The notes below the pieces were generated by a model that searched no databases, was not told the origin of the DNA, and saw nothing but the letters and a program-made list of their open reading frames with translations. Source: Sparassis latifolia (Eukaryota > Basidiomycota > Agaricomycetes > Polyporales > Sparassidaceae). From it: a stretch of DNA of 64,000 nucleotides. The position numbers and the translations under genes are program-made. The stretch lies in the NCBI GenBank assembly GCA_018466975.1, contig JAENRS010000020.1:159904-223903 (forward strand). Reading direction: 5' to 3'. Position 1 is the first letter of the stretch. Each line of letters begins with the position of its first letter. This document shows, piece by piece, positions 55,931-64,000 of the stretch.

Positions 55931-58900
55931 AGCCGGAAGCATCCCAAGTTCCAATGTGAACTTTTGGTGCTTAGGCTTGGGTAGGGCCTTAGTAAATACA
56001 TCTGCTACCATCTCATCTGTAGGACAGTAGCACAATTGAATAATACCATTTTCCACCTTTTCGCGCACGAAATGATTCTGCACGTCAAAGTGCTTTGACC
56101 GCGCATGATACTGCGGGTCACGTGCTATTGTGATCGCTGCCTGGTTATCACAATAAATTTCTGTGGGTTCTTCTTGTGCAAACCCGAGTTCTGCCAGTAA
56201 GTTTCACAGCCATATTGCTTGACGTGTCGCATGCACGAGTGCTGTATACTCGGCTTCTGTTGAGGATGTTGCCGTTGTTGTTTGTTTCTTCGAACTCCAT
56301 GCTACGGCTCCACCTCCCAAGTAAAAGACATGACCCGAGACTGATTTTCGGTCATGATCTGATGCATAATCCGCGTCCGCATATCCTCCTATTATATTTC
56401 TGTTCGGCGCATCCGAATCGCGTCGCGTGTACGTGATGTGCAAGTCACGTGTTCCTGCGAGGTACCGTAGAACGCATTTTGCCGCTGTCCAATGGACAGG
56501 TCGTGGGCACGCTGTGTATTTGCTCAGCGTCTGTACAGCGTAGGAAATATCTGGCCTTGTTCCCACTGCTGCGTACATCAGCGATCCCACCATCGACGTG
56601 TAACCTCCCGCCAAACGGTTGTCCGCCTCCTCTTTCTCGTCCTCTACCGTGAGCACCACATTTGGATCGAGCGGCATCCCTACAGCGTTGGCATTCTCAA
56701 GCTGGTATCGCTTGAGAATGCTCTCGATGTAGTGCTGTTGCGAGATTTGAAGTGTTCCCGCTTCCCTATCTCGCTCAATTTCAATCCCAACAATTTTCTG
56801 CAGCTCACCAAGGTCCGTGACTTCGAAGAGGTCCTGCAGGTCATGCTTGAGCTCCTCCATGAGCTTTGGAGAGCTTTAGTCCCCTTGACATCCATCTGGC
56901 CTATTTCCCAGTTATTAACTACTGCTAATGCTAGGATGGCCCTGATGGACTCAAGACAAACTACAGGGGCAAAGGTTTCAAGGAAATCCATCCCTGGGAT
57001 CTGTGAGTACCCCTGTGCCACCAATCTGGCTTTGTACTTGACAACCTGACCCTCCTTGTTGGTTTTCCTCTGGAAGACCCACTTGCAGCCCACAGCATTT
57101 CGATCTTTTGGTAAGTCTTGTAGCTTCCAAGTCCCCATGCCCTGCAACTGATCATATTCCGCTTTTACAGCCTTTTCCCATTCTGACCATTCCGGAGAGG
57201 CTTGGGCCTCCGCGAGGCTTCGCGGTTCATCTCCTGCACTCGCCGTTCTGTCGCCCGATGCCAGCGCTGTCGCATACAGCGCCTGTGCAATCTCTTCGAA
57301 TTCTTCAGGTGTCACAGCGACTTTCGCACTTTCACCCGGTGCGTTCTCTTTCGGCACTCCCGGCGGCTCGCGCGACTTCGTGGGCTGCGCACGGGGGTTA
57401 TCCATCTTTCAATAGTCGTGATCCTGCATGGCGCGGGTCGTACGATGAAGAGGGATCTTCGGGGGTGCAGGCAAGAATGTCGGTCGCTCTCGCATGCTCT
57501 CCTGCATCTCGGGAGGTAAGTCTTCCTCCGTAATGTGGTTTCCATCGTGTTTCTTGTTAGACTGATCAGCTTTGACAGGTACTGATGCTGGTTGTGATGC
57601 AGATGTGGGAGGCTGCTGCTTGACAGCTCCCCCTGACTCCCCCTCGAGCGGCAGCCTGTCCCCATCATTGAACTGGTGTTACAACGCTCCTCACTTGTGG
57701 CGCGTCTTTTCTTTTTCTTTTCCTTGTTCCCTTTACGTTACCAGACCACGTGATCCAACACGTGACTCATCGGAGCGCAACCTCCGATTCTTTACCCAGA
57801 TGTCCAGAACCCCTAGTCTAGGGTTACACCAGATCCAACTCCGGACCTTCTTCTTATCGCGCATGCAAGACGTGCATGTACGCCTCATCTTTACCTCGTT
57901 CTGATACATGACTCGTATTCCCCATTAGTACTGATTATCTCTCACGACCTTACTCAGCTTTCTCATACATATTACTTCCTCGCTGTTACCTTGCCCAGAT
58001 ATCGTTTCACCTTATCTAGCCAATGAACGATCTCGCATTACTGCATAGTACTGCGGATACCTTTTGTATAAGTAGACGACCTTGTCGAGCTGGATCCCCA
58101 TCTCGACCTGGTTACCATTAAACCAGCTTTTCACTTGCCTTTGACTGAGATCGACCGTTAGTAGCAGACAGCTACTGCGAGTCATAAGAACGAACCCTGA
58201 TCGACCTTCAGTGCGAAGACATCGCCAGAAGTGTCTCTTAAACGGACTTGTGTCTTAGACTAAGACCTTGTCTCGTGACGACTCGACTTGACGCTCGTGT
58301 TTCACTGCCGCGTAACAACTGGTGTACAGGGACATTACTCGCTGGTTTCGGGGCATCTGCAAACACAAAATTTCGCGAGACTCGGATCGAGCGTGCACCC
58401 GCATCGTAGTAGCGCACGGCCTTCGGGCCATCAGCAAAACCCACAAAGGTGTGCTTCTTCGACTTTGGCTCGAGTTTTGAGAGGTTCTGACCTTCCGTCA
58501 GAATCCAGACATCTGATCCGAATTCTCGTAGGTGTGCAACATTGGGTTTATTGCCTGTCCACACCTCTTCTGGGGTTCTCCCATGCAGTGCCTTCGTCGG
58601 CGCTCGATTTCACAGGTATGCTGCGTATGCAACAGCTTCCGCCCAGAGGAAGCTTGGAAGATTCTTTGCGATCAACATCGCGCGTGCAAGCTCGAGCAAG
58701 GTTCGGTTAAATCGCTCGGCTACACCATTCTGCGAAGGTGAGTACGGCGCTGTTGTTTGCAGCTCAATTCCTTTCTCACGGCACCACCCTTTCAGGTTTT
58801 TATTGATGTACTCGGACCCATTGTCAACACGCACGATCTTTGGCAGGTGCCTGAAGCATCGTTCAATAAAGGTGAGGTATTCTTTCAATTTTTCAAAAGC

Positions 58901-59719
58901 CTCACTTTTATGTTTCATGAACAGGACTTGGCACCTCCGCGTGCAGTCGTCCGTGAACGATATGTAGTAACACGATCCGGCGATTGATACTACACATGCG
59001 GGGCCCCAGACGTCACTATGCGTCAACTCGCCTGGCATCTGGGAGCGGTCCTCCGCCTCCTTCGGGTATGCACGATGCGCCTGCTTAGCTTGTATGCAGG
59101 CTTCGCACTGCGTGAGCGGCATAGAGTTTTCGTCAATGGTAAGTCCTTCTACCATCTTCTCCTTGTATAGCCGTTCTAATCCAGTGATACCCAGATGTCC
59201 GTATCTTCGGTGCCACGACTCCCACGAGTCATTATCTTCGTGTGCAACATTCACACGTTCGTTCATTGGCATCGCGATCTTGGCCCGCATATCGAGCAAG
59301 TACAAACGGCCGATTTTCCGGCCTTCAGCGATGGTGTGGCCGCCACTCTCCCGTAGCGTTATCCCTCCGTCACCACCGTCAAAGTGTCCGCCCGCCTCGT
59401 CCAGACGGGTGAGCGACACCAAGTTATTCGTTGCTTTTGGTGCGTATAACACATCCTTCAGACAGAAGGTAAAAGTCTTGCCGCCTATCCTGCTATTGAC
59501 TTCCACAGTGCCGCGCCCAAGTGCACATATGCTCTGGTCACCAATGCCGGTGATCGATGAGGCTTCAAGCGGCATGAAGTCCGTTATTGCATCATGAAGG
59601 TTCGTAACATGCGACATCGTTCCCGAGTCAGCTAGCCAGTCGTAATATGAGAACTGACTACTAAATTGCTGCCCAATACCGATTGCCTCGTCTGTGCGGA
59701 ATGCAACATCTCGCAGCAC
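55928..59719 (-). pseudogene. Copia pol (protease, integrase, RT, RNase H), broken
   Basis: Protease is marked by LADSGTMSHVTN. The GAG-pre-integrase HHCC region has SWHRRYGHLG and CEACIQAKQ, and the integrase core has THSDVWGPA and VDNGSEYINKN. The reverse transcriptase has GCKWVFQRKTNKEGQVVKYK and FLETFAPVVCLESIRA, and RNase H has SSKKQTTTATSSTEAEYTAL and CDNQAAI. Damage: TGA at 58610-58612 after AYAAYL; the solo LTR 57677-58317; a frame change near 57405 (LLKDG runs into a stop while the next frame continues); a deletion at about 56875 that joins GQMDVKG to MEELKHDLQD and removes roughly 100 residues where family members carry the YVDD catalytic motif; and TGA at 56204-56206 after AIWL. 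Both TGA codons sit where relatives typically have Arg (CGA). No active enzyme is expected. Confidence 0.9.
57677..58317. mobile_element. Solo LTR nested in Copia pol
   Basis: 641 bp starting TGTTACAACGCTCC and ending GCCGCGTAACA (TG...CA, with terminal TGTTAC/GTAACA inverted hexamers). It is flanked by the 5-bp duplication ACTGG at 57672-57676 and 58318-58322. It encodes nothing. The Copia coding frame reads VPVHQ on one side and FNDGDRLPLEGESGG on the other. LTR form and 5-bp duplication fit a Ty3/Gypsy-type element reduced to one LTR by recombination. Confidence 0.85.
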
Positions 59720-59769
59720 GTCATTTGTTGACTGTGCCTGGTTCGTGTGCGCCTGCGCACGGCCTCCTT

Positions 59770-60583
59770 TTTTACTTCACGGTCCCTGACCCGCCTTGCC
59801 GCCACCTTTCAACCAACACTCATGTTGAGTGTGTCCACGCTTGTGGCAATTCCAGCACTCCGCGTCGGACTTCCTGTCCGTTCCGCCCTGTGTGGTATTC
59901 TTCGGCTGGGTCCACCGCCCGCGCGCTGCCAGCGCAGACTCATCGGCATCGCCTTTCTCTCACCGGTGCCGGTATTCTTCGAGCAAGATGGCTATTAATT
60001 CATATGATGTCGGCAGCGTGTCCTTCTGACTAGTTGCAGCTAGGTATGCAGATGTGAACTGGTCCCAAGACTCTGGTAACGATGTGATCAGGATCATTCG
60101 AAATTCATCATCCGACACCTTGCTACCCATTGTGTGTAGCTGCTCCTGTGTCGGCGGAGCTCCGTGATATGCGCCGCAATATCGCTGCCTTCTGTGGCAA
60201 CTGTGTGGTAGAATTTCCTTCGGTATGCCATTATCCCCAGTTGTCCACTCGCCTCCTTTACTAACTTCAATTGGTTCCACATCTCCGCAGCCATTGTAGC
60301 GTCCGTGATGTGTATCATCTGCGAGTCACTCAACAGCAGCTCGATAACGGTCTGGGCTTTCTGATCGCCCTCGATCCATTTCTTGGTTGCTGCCATCTCT
60401 TCCGGTGTTGGTGTCACTGCGTCTACCGGCTTTGGCTTCTCCGAGGTCCCATCAACATACTTCAGGACACGCGCTCCTTAAGATCGCCATTGTACGGCGC
60501 TTCCACGGAAGCCAGTTGTCATCACGGTTGTTCGATTCGAACAAGGACGACAGGCTGTCACGAGATTCAGTAGTACCAGACAT
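59770..60583 (-). pseudogene. Copia gag, frameshifted
   Basis: Starts MSGTTESRDSLSSLFESNN (ATG at 60581-60583). DNWLPWKRRTMAIL follows, then the frame changes near 60478 into VDAVTPTPEEMAATKKW, IELLLSDSQMIHITDAT and MAAEMWNQLKLVKEASG. A second change lies near 60165 into GSKVSDDEFRMILITSLPES and WDQFTSAYLAATS. The zinc knuckle CWNCHKRGHTQHEC (C-x2-C-x4-H-x4-C) is at about 59818-59860. The domain order is normal for Copia gag, but no single frame spans it. Confidence 0.8.
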
Positions 60584-60667
60584 TGTAACTACTGATAGTC
60601 AGAGTGTGTAATGAGTAAGTAGAGGTTAGTAGGTGTGAATAGAATAAGCTATAAGCTATAAGCTATC

Positions 60668-60680
60668 GGGGCTCATAACC
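60668..60680 (-). other. Copia primer-binding site (internal tRNA-iMet type)
   Basis: Directly next to the 5' LTR, the element strand reads GGTTATGAGCCCC. Its complement GGGGCTCATAACC corresponds to the anticodon arm of eukaryotic initiator tRNA-Met (anticodon CAT), as in Copia-type elements primed by a half-tRNA rather than the tRNA 3' end. Confidence 0.7.
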
Positions 60681-60913
60681 TATTAGCGCAGCTGATATGA
60701 ATTCTTCCGAGTGAGTGATTGGGGAAGAGATATAATTACTGGGACCTGCAAGAGGTCCCTCCTTATATACTACACCAGTAGACTAGTCCAGAACATGCCA
60801 CATAGTTCTCGTAGCTACTGTATCCTTCGATGCTGAATAAGATATCGGGGAATATCGCCCGACTACCTGGATGCTCCGGATTGCCTAATAAGGTCATCCC
60901 GAAGCCTCCAACA
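60681..60913 (-). repeat. Copia 5' LTR
   Basis: 233 bp, the same sequence as 55688-55920 on reading; followed on the element strand by the primer-binding site. Confidence 0.95.
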
Positions 60914-63900
60914 GAAAGTGGAACTTTGGTTTGCTGATTAGGATACTAGGAGCACATATTGCGGTAATGTTGAGGAAGTCTTCAATCAACCTTGATAGCT
61001 CAGCCTGAAGCGCGATCAGAAATTGTCGATGTTCAACATATGCAGGCGAGAACATACCAAATACACTTCAGTATCCTTAATCTCCGTATGCCATAGAAGA
61101 ACGACCAAGGCGCCGATGGTGGTCCATCCATCGAGGACAGTTTGGGGAACAAGATCATAGATCAGGTAAGGCATTACCTGAGCTAAGCTCTTGAAGTGTT
61201 TTTCAATGAGGCCGCCTTTGTACCTGCAGATGTACTCTGCACCGAGTGTCGGGTCATTCAAACCCGCGGTGCTGACAGAGTCGAGCCGTGTTTGAAATAG
61301 ATCTATCAGTTTTGACTTGGCAAGAAGCCAAACTGTTTGCCCCCAGAAGTATTTCACGACACCTAGTAACAGCGTATGCAAAATTTCCGTTGGAGTGTCT
61401 TGGTGAATGTCCACACCTAACGAAAATATTGTGAGTAAGCCATATGTATGGTATCGATTCACTCACCCGGCATTCCCAACAACGGATTTATACTGTCCTC
61501 CAATTTCTCACCTAAGAGCAAGTCTTCAAACTCCTTCTCAAGTTGAGCACGGATCGCTTCCTCGGACAAGACAGGCTCTTCAGGGTCGCGCTTTCGCAAT
61601 TTTTTCCCCAGTGCCAGCATGCAGTCCACGATCGAATTAGTAGTTGAATCCCGTATGCCGGTTGACACAGTAGCATTCTTTACTTTCTCAGTTCCACCCA
61701 AAAGAAGGGATTGTTGGATCTGCTCGCAAATTTGCTCTGCCATTTCGGTGGGTGTGTGAGGTTCACCAGCCTATAAGAATACACATCAGTCTGATGGTCA
61801 ATGTGTGCAAGTGACAGTAAGGGGAACGTACTTCGAAGATATTCTGAAAGCCTTCGTCTGAGGCCTTGTGCTGTTTCGTACTGCCAACCTTGCACGTTCG
61901 GCAGAAATAGTTGCAGGCAAGGCCCGCTTGGCTGCATTCCTCAGCTTGCATAGGGTTATCCCCTGCCCAGAAGAGCCCATATGGGCACAAGACAACTTCT
62001 TCATTGTTTCGACAGTCCCATGCGACAATTCCTGCATCGGCAGCCTTCCTGTGGACAAGTTAGCATGGCGTAGCGTCACGCAAGGAATGAGAAGAACAAA
62101 CATCACAGAAGTTTTCATGGCCTTCATCAGCTCCATAGAAGTGGCATGAGGCGACAAGCTGACAAACTGCATGCAAAATTCCTTCTCTATCATCTCCCGG
62201 GGCATGTTGGCATTCGACATGTAGATAACATGATGCTTGTTCCACTGTTTCGAGATGTTGCCAGAGACGTCGTCCATGAAGATGATCAGGGGGACCGAAT
62301 ATACCATGCGCCCGCTGGCTTTCGCATGGAAGGGATGGGGCATCTGTTTTCCAAACAGCTCTGAACAAGGCGAGAACCCGCAACTGAATTCATCGGCATT
62401 GGTGCGAATTTCCTCAAAGGTCCTACAAAAAGTTGAAACTGGCACGATCATGCGCTCTTCTGTTGCCACGATAAAGCCCACCTGAAATCAAATGGTAAGA
62501 GAGATTATTATAGTAGGCAAGGTCTTACATCTGATCTTGCAACCATATGACCAACGCGCACAACTCCGGCTGGTGCATGATGGGTCAGAAGCATCGGTGA
62601 GGATTCAGAAGGGCGTGCAGCAAAAAATCGCTCTGGAATGAAATAGTCGTCCGAAGATAGCTGAGTAAGTTCATTAACGAAGTATATCTCACCGCCTACA
62701 CAAACTGTAGGTGCTACAAGCTCGGCAGGCATCCCGAGCAGCATCTTCTCAGCGTGAAAGACCTGTGACATGCCGCCTTCACCATCAATGGGATAGTCTT
62801 CCATTGAGCTTCTGGTAAGGGATTTGCATAGTCCTGCCAAGGAGAGTCAGGTGTCAAGCTGGCCAAGTGAACAGATATGAGATCGGGCATACCTTTGCAA
62901 TCGCCTTTCCAACATCATTTATATAGAAAACGGTCCCAGAACTTGATTCGACCTTCTCGGTCGGGTTCCCTACAAGGTTCTTGATTCGTTCCTGACACTT
63001 CTTCACAGTGCCAACAGAAGGAACATCGCGAGCACCAAGTTCCTTTCCCCAGCTGAGAACAGCGGCCTTCTGTTGTTCTGAGAATCGAAGCCTTGGCAAA
63101 CTGAAGAGTAAGTCCGTAAGGAACATCTGTGTGGACGTTCAGTTGGCGCGGTATGCACATAGAATAACAGATGACTTACCGCCATGGAGGGCCATGGGTA
63201 TGACAGGGTTTCAGGTGAAACTTGATCGTTCTTTAAGTACCGGGCATTTGATTCTAAGTCACAGTCTATTGGAGTAATGTTGGTCAAACCGCATGGATAC
63301 TGTGACTGAGCACACTTACCAGGCATCTCTATACCGAAGTCCTCGTGCCCTTCGAGCCCATCCCTGTCACAAAGGCTATCATCAACCTCAACACCCAGTT
63401 CTTCACCTGTAGATGGAAGGGAAGTGCAGAATAAGTCGTCGCCTCGCTCCAACGATCCCAGAAGCTCCTCGAAGTAGTCCGTAGCGGGAATCTGACTGAA
63501 CTCAAAAGTCCGATCACTTGCTGTTTCATTCCAGAGCTCGCTGAGAGTGGTTTGGACGTTCGAATAGTCCGGTGGAGAATCTGCGAGGTCATGAAGTGCC
63601 GCAAGGATTTGGTCCATATCAGAGTCGAGAACAGCTTCATGTGCTGGCGGGGTACTTGCGTCGATCCCAGCATCAAGAGAACTGAGAATCTCACTCTCGT
63701 CAATATGATCCGGGGCGTGTTGCAGACTGGCGGAAGGGGGAGAAGTTGAATGCCGGGAAGACTGTGATGCAAAAGGTTTGAAGCTGTCTTTCATGTGGTG
63801 AGTAACATGCCAGATATGCTTTTCAGTGGAGGCATGCTGCGCTACATGACATCTTCTCATTGTTCCAAACACTCCGTGTAAACCGCCTTTTGGAGGACAT

Positions 63901-64000
63901 ACGAGGCACACAATGCAATCTTCACTGACCTCGTGAAATTCTGAAGTACAAACTTATAAGACACAAAAGAAGGAGCCATGAGTAGTAATACCTTTTGCAT

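Larger units (their letters stand above)
55688..60913 (-). mobile_element. Ty1/Copia LTR retrotransposon, recently inserted but defective
   Basis: 5226 bp, minus orientation, with 233-bp LTRs at both ends and the 5-bp target duplication GAAAG (55683-55687 and 60914-60918). LTRs run TGTTGGAGGC to GCGCTAATA on the element strand and look identical base for base. Order on the minus strand: LTR, primer-binding site, gag with zinc knuckle, protease, integrase, reverse transcriptase, RNase H, polypurine tract, LTR. This is the Copia order (integrase before RT). The interior has frameshifts, two in-frame TGA codons, a large RT deletion and a nested solo LTR. It splits an exon of the surrounding gene. 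Confidence 0.95.
53950..64000 (-). pseudogene. Large agaricomycete multicopy gene interrupted by a Copia insertion
   Basis: The coding parts on both sides of the retrotransposon belong to one gene. It runs from a zinc-finger-like N-terminus at the right window edge (CIVCLVCPPKGG, then HVAQHASTEKH) through a long acidic region (DMDQILAALHDLADSPPDYS), the central block DIHQDTPTEILHTLLLGVVK and YICRYKGGLIEKHFKSLAQ. After the insertion it continues with LPAYIRCFGPAVLFSTERYE, FNHVFRLASIYSNRQAPSRD, DKVCLDNFVLFTDKDNAM, VNVQHDCSSSGCKGL and HNHELIASAIP, then a basic NLS-like KRRK segment and a final FTFDPHIV (stop near 53950). The insertion falls inside an exon and the frame on its two sides matches, so the host reading frame was intact when hit. 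The family is lineage-specific and multicopy; function unknown. The 5' end is outside the window. Confidence 0.75.

Noticed and set aside
56204..58612. Stop-codon readthrough or recoding in the Copia pol
   Set aside because: The two TGA codons coexist with a large RT deletion and frameshifts, so decay is the simpler explanation.
1..64000. tRNA, rRNA or CRISPR features
   Set aside because: None seen on reading both strands. The tRNA-like string near 60668 is the retrotransposon primer-binding site, and regular spacing near 179-381 belongs to transposon subterminal repeats, not a CRISPR array.

Overview
The window reads as nuclear DNA of an agaricomycete (mushroom-forming) basidiomycete. Coding sequence is split by many short introns, mostly 50-68 nt with GT-AG ends. 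Typical agaricomycete families are present: FunK1 fungal-type kinases, an expanded AGC-like kinase family, and a multicopy family of very large proteins. There are no operons. All exon models below were built by hand from splice motifs, reading frame and protein-family conservation.

Layout. 0-1.4 kb: a non-autonomous hAT-like transposon. 1.7-4.7 kb: a short-chain dehydrogenase with a one-base frame break, convergent with an AGC-like kinase. 5-8.7 kb: no recognisable gene, but a 679-bp foldback element with perfect 143-bp arms. 8.8-12.4 kb: a two-Myb Rap1-type telomere protein. 12.9-15.7 kb: a second AGC-like kinase with the same intron plan as the first. 16.3-18.1 kb: an aldo/keto reductase. 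18.3-33.4 kb: a local duplication in which two FunK1 genes in direct tandem are each followed by a convergent GH31 alpha-glucosidase; the first glucosidase is a truncated, broken copy and the second is complete. 34.4-39.2 kb: a long coiled-coil Cnn_1N protein of the gamma-tubulin-complex tethering type, and a second short-chain dehydrogenase. 41.5-42.6 kb: a TMEM19/DUF92 membrane protein, followed by a 572-bp TIR element. 45.6-47.9 kb: a large disordered protein. 48.4-51.6 kb: a C2-domain protein, a small acidic-tailed ORF and a relic of the C2 gene. 52.3-64 kb: two genes of lineage-specific multicopy type. The larger one is interrupted by a 5.2-kb Ty1/Copia retrotransposon, which itself carries a solo LTR of another family.

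The right-hand 10 kb is the most unusual part. The Copia element has two 233-bp LTRs that appear identical and an intact 5-bp target duplication, so it inserted recently. Its interior is nevertheless badly decayed: an RT-core deletion that removes the region expected to hold YVDD, two CGA-to-TGA-type stops, frameshifts and a nested solo LTR. The simplest reading is that an already defective copy was mobilised in trans. The tandem FunK1/GH31 duplication, the GC-AG intron shared by both FunK1 copies, and the hAT-like element with about 40-bp-periodic subterminal motifs are the other leading observations.
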